Below are positions 10,595 to 20,979 of a stretch of 64,000 nt of DNA, piece after piece. The notes beneath the pieces are model-generated. The model saw only the letters and a list, made by a program, of their open reading frames with translations, ran no database searches and was not told the DNA's origin. This DNA comes from Adiantum capillus-veneris (lineage: Eukaryota > Streptophyta > Polypodiopsida > Polypodiales > Pteridaceae), in contig CM043967.1 of the NCBI GenBank assembly GCA_014529385.2, positions 82,160,278-82,224,277 of the forward strand, given 5' to 3'. The translations under genes were made by a program, and so were the position numbers. The stretch's first letter is position 1. Each line of letters opens with the position of its first letter.

Positions 10595-13500
10595 ATGGCA
10601 ACGGCTTTTCTTCTGGCCAGCGTTCTGTTCCTCCTTTCCAAGGTCAAGGATTTCTAGGCCGGAAAGCAAAGATGTTTTTAATTCTTGAAGGCGGTGAACT
10701 CTCTGATGTTGTTCTTGGAAATCGTGTTTGTCCGCCTCAGCCTGTTTATACGGATAATGATAACGTGCTTATCACTGAAGGACCTATATTTGAAGATTGG
10801 AATGTTGCCTATACGGATTGGCAACGACGTGATAAAGTAGCTCGTCGGTATATTCTTTGCGCTCTTACTGATTCCCTTTTGTTTGATATGTATGAACTGC
10901 CTACTTTCCACGACGTATGGAAGTACCTTATTGCAAACTTTCAGAAGAAATCTGTTACAAAAATACTTTATTTGAGAGGGTTTCTTAACAAGTTACAATA
11001 TGAAGTTGGTAATGCCATGACAGGAAATATTGAATCTTTCAAAGCTATTATTAATCAACTTGTTGCTACTGCCGGTGATCCTCTTCCACAACAGCAACTG
11101 ATTTCACTTCTCCTTGATACGGTGAAGGACTCTTCTTATGATAACATTGTTACTATTCTCTCTAATAAAGATGGTCTTGATTTCGACCAAGCTTGCATGT
11201 CTTTAATTGAATACTCTCAACCTCAAGAACGTCGTAATGCTGGTCACGATACAGCTATGATTTCACAAGAGGAGACTGAGTCACAACAGATGGAACGTGA
11301 TTTTTATGCTCGAAGGCGTCCATTTCAACGAGGAAACCGCAGAGGTGACCGTCGCGGTAATATTTTCTCTCATCTCAAATTTCCTAATAAGCAATGTTCT
11401 TACTGCAACAGAATTGGCCATACTGAAGACGATTATTGGGCACGTCAATATGATGAAGAACACAATATTACCAAGAAACAACCACGTTTATCTAGAGACT
11501 TTTCTTCTTCTTCTTGTGAATATTGTGGACGATCTGATCATCCCACTCATATGTGCTATAAGCGTCGATTCGACACAAATCGCAATAGAGCATATGCTAC
11601 TGAACATCGAAACAACATTGTACCAGAAACAAGCTGCATCCTATGTTCAGTTGCTCAAACAGAATACTTCATGTACGTGATGGATCACTTTTTATTGTCA
11701 ATTTTGGTGCTACAGGAAATATGACATATCAGTCTAAGTGGCTCCATAACTATTATCCACTACCAGTTCAATGTGTTGTTTATATTGCTGATGATACTAC
11801 TTGTCAAGTAAAGGGTATTGGAGATTCTTGGTACCTTATCTTCTTCCACTCGAATTTTATGAGGAGTATTACATGTACCAGATCTTCAACGTAATCTTCT
11901 TTCAGTTGGTAGACTTGTTGATCTTGGTCTGTTTGTTGGATTTGATCATACCAAATGCCGAATTGAGAAAGATGGACAGACTATAGCCACTTCTCCTCGA
12001 AATGGTAATTTGTTTGAACTCTCTCTCAACGATGTTGTAGCAAATGTTGTCACTGCTCCACGTGATCATGATTGCAAAGTATGGCATCACCGTTTTGTTC
12101 ATGCTGATTTTTCAAAACTCCTTGATCTTCAACGTCGTGATCTTGTTCATGGCATGGATCTTAAAGCCCATCCCCATATGGAAATTTGTGAATTTTGTGC
12201 TCTTGGGAAACACAATCGTAAACCCTTTCCTCTTTCAAATACAACTCATTCTCATGACATATTGGATCTTGTTCATACTGATATATGTGGACCTCTACCT
12301 TCTTCGAGATCCAATATCGCTACTTTATTGCTTTCATTGATGATTTCTGAAGGTATAAAACTGTATTTTTACTTATAAGAAAATCTGAGGCCTTATCTGT
12401 TTTCAAACAATTTCACAAGGCTGCGGAACTTCAAACTGTTCATCGCCTTAAGAAGCTTCGTAGTGACAATGGAGGCGAATATGTTTCTCGAGAATTTGTG
12501 AGTTACTGTGCTGACAGTGGAATTCATCATGAACACACTATTCCACAACAGAACGGCGTTGCTGAACGAAAGAATCGCACTATTCTCAATGCTGTAAGAT
12601 GTATGCTGATTCATTCTTGCTTATCTCGTGTTTTTTGGGCTGAAGCTACTTTGACAGCAGTATTTATTCATAATCATCTTCCTACTACTGCACCCTCTGG
12701 TAAGATACCCATCACAGCATGGATAGGTGACATTCCTTCTGTATCTCATTTTCGAACCTTTGGATGTATTTCTTATATTCATGTTCCCAAAGAAACACGA
12801 AAAAAGCTTGATGCTCTTGGTCTTAAAGTTATTTTTATTGGATATTCTGACACTTCCAAAGGCTACAAATTCTATGACACTTCCTCCAAGAAAGTAATTG
12901 TGAATCGTGATGCTACTTTTAACGAACAGCTTATGGGAGGCTCATGGTCCATGGATGATTGATGATACTAAATCATTGCTTCAGACTTTTTCATTTCTTT
13001 TAGATGATGAAACTCTTCCTATAGAGCAACTTTCCTCTTCACAACCATCCATTCCAAATGTTGCCAATGATGGTATTGATATTTTTGTTGATCTGCCTAT
13101 TGATTTTGAACATGGCTCATGTCATGTTTATGATGACAATATTGCTGATAATGCTTTTTCTACTTCTGAAGATCCCGTTACTTATGATGAAGCTATCTCT
13201 TCACCACAAAAGGATCAATGGAAAGAGGCTATGGAAGCAGAGTACGATTCTCTTATCTCTAAAGGTACATGGATACTAACTGAATACCTCCTGGTCGTAC
13301 AGCTATTAAATGTAAGTGGATGTATAAGACAAAAGTAAAAGCAGATGGATCTTTTGATAATTTCAAGGCACGTTTAGTTGCAAAAGGTTACTCCCAAGTA
13401 GCCGATGTTGATTATCAAGAGACTTTTTCACCAGTTGTTCGCATTACAAGTGTTCGAGTTTTATTGGCATTTGGTGTTCAATTTGATTTAAAAGCTCATC

Positions 13501-14722
13501 AAATGGATGTCCGAACTGCTTTTCTTAATGGTGACTTGGAAGAGGAAATTTATATGGAACAACCAGAAGGGTTTGTTATTCCGGGTAAAGAAGACCTTGT
13601 TGCTCATGTCCATAAGGCACTATATGGTCTCAAACAAGCTTCGCGAGCCTGGTATACAAAATTTGATCTTTTTCTAACCTCTAAAGGATTCATCTCTTGC
13701 TCTTCAGACCCCAACTTATACATAAAACACCAAGGTAGCAGTTTTGTGATTCTTTCTCTTTATGTGGATGATACCATCCTTGTTTCCAATGATTTGGGAT
13801 TTCTTCAGCAATTTATTGTCTTCTGCATTTGATATGGTAGATCTTAGAGAGATTCACTCGTGTCTTGGCATTCAAATCCAACGGAACCATACAAAAGGTA
13901 TTTTATTCCTTGCACAATCAAAGTTTATTGCAGATACTATTCAGAAATTTGGTATGGAATCTGCACATTCAGCCAACACACCTTGTCTTGCGAGCTCTAC
14001 GAAGAACACTTCTGACAATGGCGGTCAACTGGTCACAAATCAACCTTATGCTAACTTGATTGGATGTCTTCAGTTTGTTGGCATGAACACTCGTCCTGAT
14101 ATTCTGCTTGCTGCTAATTATCTTGGACAACATCTTGCATGTCCTTCTCTTAAGCATTGGTCTGCTGCAAAGCGTGTATTGAAATCTTGAAAGGCACTAC
14201 AGATTCTGGTTTAGTCTATCGACAACAACTCACATCGGATTCTATGTAATCTCTTTCTGTTTTGCGTTACACAGATGCAGACTGGGCAAGCTCACATTTA
14301 TCTATGCGATCTACTAGTGGAAATTGCTTCTTTATAAATGGTTGTCTTGTTTCTTGGACCAACAAGAAACAACGTTGTGTTGCAGTTTCTACGACTGAGT
14401 CAGAATATGTTGCAGCATCACTTGCAACTCATGAGTTGATTTGGCTTCGACAAATGCTGGTTGATATTGGTCACTCTCATCTTTTTAGCACACCCTTGGG
14501 GTGTGACAACCAAAGTGCTATTAGTCTTGCAAAAGACTATGTTCAACATAATAAGTCAAAGCACATTGTTGTCCATTATCATTATGTATGGCCATTATGG
14601 TTGAACACTGTCCAAGTGACCAGATGATTGCAGGCATTTTGACCAAAGGCCTCAACAAGTCACGTTTCATCCTCTTGCGCTCATAGCTTGGAGTTGCTTC
14701 GGCCTCACTCTTTCTAGATTAG
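10595..14722 (+). pseudogene. copia polyprotein of element A (gag-PR-IN-RT-RNase H), many frameshifts
   Basis: Same product as element B. Gag runs about 10672-11330, two zinc knuckles about 11396-11560, and protease about 11690-11720 where the motif reads IVNFGATGNM, so the catalytic D-S of DSG is lost. The integrase finger is 12085-12220, and integrase reads HTDICGP (about 12275), SDNGGEY (about 12465) and QQNGVAERKN (about 12548). RT is 13315-13910 with YVDDT near 13761, and RNase H about 14262-14610. At least eight frame changes occur between 11640 and 14260, and a 9-bp deletion lies next to the integrase glutamate. It cannot encode a functional protein. Confidence 0.88.
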
Positions 14723-14961
14723 CTTCTTTGCTATTGTAATAGCTTTGTACATATGACATTGTAATCTTTTAGGTACCATGCACTATGCACACTCCACATT
14801 TGCACATTGTGATCTCTAAGTCACTTGAATATCTGTACATAGATGCACAATTCACTTTCACATCATCATCGTTGGTTCATATTTTCACATTATATAGGGG
14901 CTTGGGTTTTTCCCTTGAACTCCCCAAGGGTTTTTTCATCCAAAGCTAGAGACCTTTGTTT

Positions 14962-14970
14962 GAGTGGGGG
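14962..14970 (+). other. polypurine tract of element A
   Basis: GAGTGGGGG immediately before the 3' LTR at 14971. The same tract in reverse complement precedes the 3' LTR of element B. Confidence 0.85.
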
Positions 14971-15113
14971 TGTTGGAGTTGTATATGGCTCACTCTACTC
15001 AACTTGGTCTCACCTATATATTTGTATCTTATCCTCAATATGAATCAATCTTTGGGAGCGTATATGGTGTGTCTCTTGTCTCGTCTCTCTCTCTTTCTCT
15101 CTACATCTCAACA
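14971..15113 (+). mobile_element. 3' LTR of element A
   Basis: 143 bp, TGTTGGAGTT to CTCAACA. Right after it the host LTR of element C resumes with CCCTTGGCCTAAAAAACC. Confidence 0.93.
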
Positions 15114-15267
15114 CCCTTGGCCTAAAAAACCACTTTAAGCATATATTTCCGCTGCCACTCTCCTGCCCAGGGTCTTCATATCTACTTTAGCTCTTTGCCA
15201 TACGCATGCTAGCACGCTTTGCATTGCAAAGTACACTTCCCACTGCATACCAACTTTGGTTGCACCA

Positions 15268-15287
15268 TCATTGCCCACCCCCTCATT
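15268..15287 (-). other. polypurine tract of element C
   Basis: On the minus strand the text reads TGAGGGGGTGGGCAATGA just before the LTR start TGGTGCAACC. Position and composition fit a plus-strand primer and support minus orientation. Confidence 0.6.
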
Positions 15288-15454
15288 GAACATTCATGTT
15301 CAACCACAAACAGGCTTATTGCACTAAAAAAACCGCCACATCAAAACAAACTCTCTGCACATCACAAAACCACCTAACAGATGTACAAAACCTGGCATCT
15401 GCTACCCGTTGCCTTTGTTCATGCGGGTTTCCCACCCCCCTGCTTTACATGTCA

Positions 15455-16645
15455 TCAACCGCGTGGGACAAACACCATGTATTGGTCTCTTTCGTCGACC
15501 TGTAACACCCTTGCATAATGCCATACCCGGGCACATAGCCAAACTGCCAACAACATACTTCTATTATTCCATGCACCCCATGGCATACTACCCGCTTGCA
15601 ACAAAGCACCTCCAAGAACACCAAATAGAGCACCATCGTGCTCACCATCCAAAGACATACCTGCACCATCGCTTGCACCGAAGAGACCTAACATACTTGA
15701 CCCACCCTCCCAACCATGTAAAGCTAGATCCTCATCCAGCAAATCCTATACCTGCTCAACAGCCCACTGCACATCCGCTTTTATCATCATCCCTTTCAAC
15801 CACCATTCACAAATCCCATTAGAAATCTCAAACACAATCTAGGAATCTGTATCACCTGCCACAGAGTGCACTTGCTGCATAGGAAGAACCTCTATCTTTG
15901 GCTCCACCCTCGCCTTCACACCTTCCATGTACTCAACTCCAACATCATCAAGATCTCCCTCATCAATTGGCCCTTCAAGGTCGATAAGCACCACTTGCTT
16001 GTCGGCTTCCATCACCTGCTCTTCAAGCATCTCTTCTACTGCTGCATCATGCTCCATCAAGGAAGAGAGAAACTCACTCTCTATCGCATTATCCTTGTCC
16101 TCTCCCATAGGCAAGGCTCCTCCATCCTTCTTACTCTACACGTATTTCACTACCATGGCATACTCCACTGCCACCTTCATCAACATGGCCATTAACATGG
16201 CACCGCACATCACTTTCACCTCCATATCATCACTTGTAGGCTCGGGCACCTCCACTTGGTCTCCACCAAACATAACGGTTTGCACTGAACCTTGCTCTTC
16301 ACATGCATTCACTGCATCTCCACTCACTTGCAAGAGATCAAACTCATCATACGTGGACTGAGAGCACTCGGTCTCCCAACTTTTGTCAACATCCAAAGAG
16401 CTACTTTCGCTTAGCTCAACATCGTCCTCTGTCTCAAGCTCGGGAAGCTCCTCTAGCTTCACCGCTTTGATCTCATCTACAAACCCCATCCTTTGACATT
16501 TACCACCACTCGATAGAGCTTGAACCGCCATACCTTGACTTGGTAGCACATCCTTTGCCTGATCGGGAAAAACCTGCATATCTTCCACACTTGGAGCCTC
16601 TCTAGCTGGTATCCTTGGCATAGGAACCACCCTATCTCTCTGCAA
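15455..16645 (-). pseudogene. acidic gag-tail region of element C
   Basis: Downstream of the gag domain three open stretches (16645-16136, 16114-15839, 15742-15455) are rich in glutamate, aspartate and valine, with strings such as ELPELETEDDVELSES. No zinc knuckle, protease or RT motif is seen. They may be one original frame broken by stops and shifts, continuing gag. The function is unknown and the low complexity makes homology calls unsafe. Confidence 0.45.
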
Positions 16646-16720
16646 CCATAGAACCCTCGATTCCTCTCACACATGCACTTCTCTTTGCACTTCCTGTGGC
16701 TCGGCTACCACTGCATCACA

Positions 16721-17266
16721 CTATTCTGGTAGCACAGTGCCTTCCAAACCCTGCCTAGCTTCACGCTTCTTGAGAATCTTCTTGGTTCGCCCTTTTGATA
16801 GAGCCACCGCTTCTTCGTATGACACCAGGCCATCAATCTCCACCTTATCATGCACTTCCTCATGCAGGCAATCCATGAATTTTCTCAACTTTAAAAACCC
16901 AACATTCTCAGCAGTAGTTACCTTTATCAGCTTTCTCCAAAGGACCTCAAACTCCCATAGGAACGCTTGAAAATCCGCTTCCAAGCCTTGCTTCAAATTG
17001 TCCAGCCTTCTCTTTACTTCATCCAACTGCGCATTTGCTACAAATTTGCTTCGAAAAGCCGCTTCCAGTGCTTCATGATCCACCTTTTCCTCATTAGGCA
17101 AGCCATCGAACCATAGCCTCGCTTTACCCCGAACCATAAGAGGAAACACCTGTACCGCACCTTCTTCCCTCGACAAACCGCTTTCCAGCATGAAAAAACC
17201 ATAGTCTTGGTGCCAGGTTCCTGCATCTTCGACCCCAGTGAAAATGGGAAATCCCATCCAAGCCAT
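16721..17266 (-). CDS. Retrotrans_gag-type capsid protein of element C
   Basis: The 181-residue frame carries the gypsy capsid pattern. WHQDYGFFMLESGL is followed by VQVFPLMVRGKARLWFDGL, corresponding to the usual AWWxxL-type helix block. KRRLDNLKQGLEADFQAFLWEFEVLWRKL then corresponds to the repeat around the second capsid lobe. The protein would coat element RNA. It starts about 110 bp inside the primer-site-like sequence. It is the only conserved domain in the interior, which is why I compare element C to TR-GAG elements. The family is recognised from the residue pattern, not by a search. Confidence 0.65.
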   Translation of the reverse strand: MAWMGFPIFTGVEDAGTWHQDYGFFMLESGLSREEGAVQVFPLMVRGKARLWFDGLPNEEKVDHEALEAAFRSKFVANAQLDEVKRRLDNLKQGLEADFQAFLWEFEVLWRKLIKVTTAENVGFLKLRKFMDCLHEEVHDKVEIDGLVSYEEAVALSKGRTKKILKKREARQGLEGTVLPE

Positions 17267-17354
17267 TACTTCTCTAGCAGTACCTGCTCTTCAAAGGCCG
17301 CATCTTTGGCATCACCAAAATCATCGCTTTGTCTTCAAACAGGAGCATTAGTGT

Positions 17355-17374
17355 GCTCCTCAGTTGGGGCACCA
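17355..17374 (-). promoter_or_regulatory. primer-site-like sequence of element C
   Basis: Minus strand TGGTGCCCCAACTGAGGAGC begins five bases inside the 5' LTR edge. TGG is the required complement of a tRNA CCA end. The tRNA is not identified. Confidence 0.5.
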
Positions 17375-17379
17375 GAAGA

Positions 17380-19350
17380 CAGAGAGTAGGAATGGGGAAC
17401 ACACCCGACACACACGCAATGGCCCCTATATATCTCAAGGTATTCACAACACCCCTATCCTCTCGAAAACACCTTCAAAAATACGATTCACACTAGTAGG
17501 GCCTCGCCTGCACCTCGCCCAACACACAGACGACCTACACAATTGCTAGAGAGCGATCACACCTATATTGCTCACTTCAAACTCTTCCACATCTCGACAC
17601 CTCTCTCTCTTTCTCTCTCACACGCACAGGGGACCCGCGGGGACACGCACGCTCACACACACCGGCACCACACACCTTGGAGACCAGCAAAGAAGAAAGG
17701 GGGGAAGGGAAAGAAGACGACACCAAAAAATCGGCAATGACAGCTTCTTTACACACCATGTGCAAAACTCATGTGGCCTGCTCTAGGTCGCGCCATGGCC
17801 ATCACCAATCCATACAGAGGGGCACACACCTCCCTCGCCACTCGACTCCGTCGGCACACGCCTCGACGAGAACATTCACCACTGGCTTTAATTCGACAAC
17901 AACTCCTCCTCCTTGCAGCCGTCGCTGACTTCCTCTTTGCAAGCCCTTTGCTCTTTCGAGCTACGTCATAGCAATCCACAATCTTGTGCGGCTTCGAGTC
18001 CTCGAATGTTCGAAGCTCCTCCTCATGGTAGCTCTCGCTAGCCGCCTTCTCTACAAGGTGCTTGCTCTTTTCGTACCGCTTCACGAACCACACCTTGCAT
18101 GCTGATTTCGATCGTCGAGCGCACGCCCACGAAGGTCTCCTTCTTCCTCCTTCTCAATTCCCCCGAGTAAGAACCAAAAAAAAAAACCCTCCTTCTCGTT
18201 TTCTTTCCCCTTCTTTTTTTCCAAGGCAAAAGAAAAAAATTCTTTTTTTGGCAGTGGAGCCGGGGCTCTCACTCCACCCTTTTTTGCCCTTTTTTTGCTT
18301 TTGAAGCCTTCACTTGTCTTATGAAAAAACAAAAAACTCCAGGCCACCCTTTCTTTTCCATTTATAATTTAGGAGGCTTTTAATGCTTGTTTCCCATGTG
18401 GCCGGTGCTCCGTGCACTTGTCTATTGGCTACCTGTCCGATCCTACCAATTCCGAACATCCTCTTGTTGACTCGAGACTCTTGGAGCTCCATTGCATTGC
18501 AACCCCTACACGCCTTCGAACGACACTTTTGAACATGGCAACATATCACATGTTCCCTCTTGTCCGGTCAGTGATCCCAACTTCAATCCCCTACATCTCG
18601 CTACTTGAGATCTCGATTGAAAATCCATCAAGTCCATCCATCTCATGCTCTTGAAAAGCACACTCAAAAAACGAGAAAAGACATCTGAGGATTTCTTTCT
18701 GCCGTTCTTGCCTGCCAACTTGAATTGGACCCATCTCGATGTCCATAACGTCGATCGGCCATCCGCAAATTTTAGTTGAACCCCCATGTTGCATGCGATT
18801 TTCCAGGACCTGAGCGATCTCCAAAATATCTTTCTCAGCATGCCTATCAACATGGCCCGATGAGCAGGTACCTGACCCCCGGAAAATATTCCAAAGGCCA
18901 TAACTTGCCCGTCTGAGCTCCGAACGGCAAACCAAAAAGACTAGCATGCTCCACAACTCAAGCACTTCATGTGTATCCACTGATCCCAGTTCTCGCCGCA
19001 TGTATGTACTTGCCCTGTTCGTCGGGGATCCGCAAGGCCTTCAAATTTCAAACTGGCATATCTTTTACACCGTGGCTTCGTTTGAAGAGCTGTCTGGATG
19101 AGCTTCTAGAGCATCTCGAATACTACATTTCGAGACACATTCCCCGTATCTTGGACACCTTGATCTACCATCATCATTATCCCACTTTGGAGGCCCCCTT
19201 GGCCTAAAAAAACCACTTTAAGCATAGATTTCCGCTGCCACTCTCCTACCCAGGGTCTCCATATCTGCTTTAGCTCTTTGCCATGCACATGCTAGCAGGC
19301 TTTGCACTGCATAGCACACTCCCGAGTGCAGACCAACTTTGGTTGCACCA
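17380..19350 (-). mobile_element. 5' LTR of element C, uninterrupted
   Basis: About 1.97 kb homologous to 7162-8927 plus 15114-15267, ending at GGTTGCACCA on the right edge. It shows the empty site for element A at 19195-19205. It holds poly-T and TCTC stretches but no gene. Confidence 0.8.
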
Positions 19351-19420
19351 ACGTAGATAAGTTATAATTGAGTAGATTACTTAATGGAGAGAGATAATTT
19401 AAACACACAAGAGATTATAG

Positions 19421-19459
<39 letters not shown>

Positions 19460-19507
19460 CATGATATACGTGGTTGACCCAATATGGGCTACATCCACGG
19501 GAAAGCA

Positions 19508-20185
19508 TCTCGGGGGATTCACCACAAAAAACTTACCACACCACGTAAGTGCAAGGGAGAGGGTTTTTTTTACAAGTTACATAAGCGTATAAGTTAGTGG
19601 TAGGCCCCCAATAATTTATCTCCCAAGCTCGAAAGTATGGGATGGGGGTATCAAATTTGGGGGGGGGAGGGGGGGTGTGCCAGGGTACCTTACCCGGGTT
19701 GATTCACCGGTGTGCACTAGAACTCGAATGAATTTTGGGAAAGTTTTTTATCAGGTCACATGACATCAAATTTTTCATCAAGCCGATCATAGATAAGGGA
19801 TGATTTGGAGAAGGTCAAGGGTTTATTTACACCAACTTTGGATGAGTCAAAATTGGACAAGTAGCTAAAGTGCAGGCTGATCGAGCACATAGTTTGAAAG
19901 TAAAACTAAGACACATTAAGGGTATATCTAGTTATCAACAAGAGTGGTTCCTTAGCACGTTGCTTGTCACTATGCTACACACTCTTTGAATGGTTTTACT
20001 CAGTTAGATAATGCAAGACCTAAATTTTATATATAAGTTAGGGGTATGAGAGTTTTCTTCATCGATTGTTGTATAAGCGTACAAAGGGGGGTCATATTCC
20101 CTAATATGAGTCCTATATATGGGTTTTGTCAAAGTTGTCCGCTCGCAAGGTGGCTTCTCGTTTTGTATATAGAGTGAATCCCCTG
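19508..20185. mobile_element. 678-bp terminal-inverted-repeat element in the element D LTR
   Basis: GGGAAAGCA occurs at 19499-19507 and again at 20186-20194, while the other LTR has it once (25271-25279). Between the copies the ends read TCTCGGGGGATTCAC on the left and, in reverse complement, CAGGGGATTCAC on the right. This is an imperfect inverted repeat of 10-12 bp. An 8-9-bp duplication points to a hAT or Mutator-like non-autonomous element. No transposase is encoded. Confidence 0.72.
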
Positions 20186-20345
20186 GGGAAAGCAGCCACT
20201 CAATGGATTTAGTACTTCAAAACAAGAAGTAGTTTACAAAGGGATTATACCCTTTTAGAGCTCCCGCCTTGCTTCACTCTCACCACCTTGCACCCACCTT
20301 GTTGCATCAACTTCACACTATGAAATGTGTGTAGAAATGGCCTCC

Positions 20346-20352
20346 TTTTATA
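20346..20352 (-). promoter_or_regulatory. TATA box in the element D 3' LTR
   Basis: TTTTATA on the plus strand (TATAAAA on minus) at the position matching the box in the 5' LTR and in the fragment at 5725. Confidence 0.55.
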
Positions 20353-20805
20353 GGCCAAAAGGGCTGCCCTCTCTCATGAGAGGGAGCCATGTGTAGCTGC
20401 CCTTGTGTAGATAGGTCCAAATCGGACCGTCCAATCTACGCATGTGTGGCTACCCTTGGGAAGACAAGTCCGGTTTTGAATGCGGCCCACTAGCCACCGG
20501 CCATTGACTTTTGACCACCAACCACCGGCCATTGACTATCGGCTAACCGACTGGTCGTTTTCCTACCACTTTCCGGTCGCCGTCTTGCCATAATATTTCG
20601 GCAAAAAGGAATATTCCGGTTAAGCCGCTCTCGAGCTTTAGACTCGAGACTAGGCGTGAAAATTTTGGTTTCCAGCGAGTGATTTTATTTTCTGGCGAGT
20701 TATTTTCCTTCATGCACGATGGCTTCTCCTCATAATGGGGGCCTTATAAATGTGCATTTTTAACACAAAAAATTACAAGGGGTAAATCACGCTCCATACT
20801 TAACA

Positions 20806-20830
20806 ATATTCTACTTGGAGACTGATCTCC
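20806..20830 (-). other. purine-rich tract before the element D 3' LTR
   Basis: Minus strand reads GATCTCCAAGTAGAATAT then TGTTAAGTATGG. It resembles the CTCCAAGTGGGAGA tract of many plant copia elements, with substitutions. Confidence 0.5.
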
Positions 20831-20979
20831 AAACCAAACCTGTGACTGCTTTCCATCCTCGCTTATTATCCTTGAATGCCAATTGAAGATGCGTAAAAGC
20901 TCAACTTCTTCTTGTTGACCATCTTTGTAAACATGTCTACAGGATTTTCACTTGTATGCACCTTTCCTAGCTTTAGCTG

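Larger units (their letters stand above)
8928..15113 (+). mobile_element. Ty1/copia element A, 143-bp LTRs, degenerate
   Basis: LTRs are 8928-9070 and 14971-15113, each 143 bp, beginning TGTTGGAG and ending CTCAACA, and differing at about 9 positions by eye. The primer site TGGTATCAGAGC (9071-9082) abuts the 5' LTR and a G-rich tract abuts the 3' LTR. The interior is homologous to element B throughout but carries many frameshifts and an 820-bp insertion in the leader. It lies in the opposite orientation to its hosts C and D. Confidence 0.92.
7162..15267 (-). mobile_element. 3' LTR of element C, split by copia element A
   Basis: The LTR parts are 7162-8927 and 15114-15267. The break falls in GGAGGCCCCCTTGGCC, which is unbroken in the other LTR at 19189-19204. 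The strings CCCCT and CCCTT border the insertion, a 5-bp duplication blurred by a C run. ORFs inside this LTR in several frames (for example 7520-7828 minus) are low-complexity by-products. Confidence 0.8.
7162..19350 (-). mobile_element. non-autonomous gag-only LTR element C (TR-GAG-like)
   Basis: Two direct repeats of about 1.9-2.0 kb flank a 2.1-kb interior whose only recognisable gene is a gypsy-type gag on the minus strand. The repeats are 7162-8927 plus 15114-15267, and 17380-19350. They agree over nearly their whole length, with an extra 70-odd bases near 18840-18910 in the right copy. A polypurine tract (15268-15287, minus) and a primer-site-like TGGTGCCCC (17355-17374, minus) give the orientation. 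The flanks are ATGT (7158-7161) and ACGT (19351-19354); these fit a 4-bp duplication with one C-to-T change. No protease, RT or integrase is present, so it must move in trans. Confidence 0.75.
19351..20805 (-). mobile_element. main part of the element D 3' LTR
   Basis: Homologous to 25125-25784 in order, from the GA run through the CCTCCTTTTATAGG box to CTCCATACTTAACA. It is longer because of the inserted 678-bp element and several indels near 20470-20690. Confidence 0.82.
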
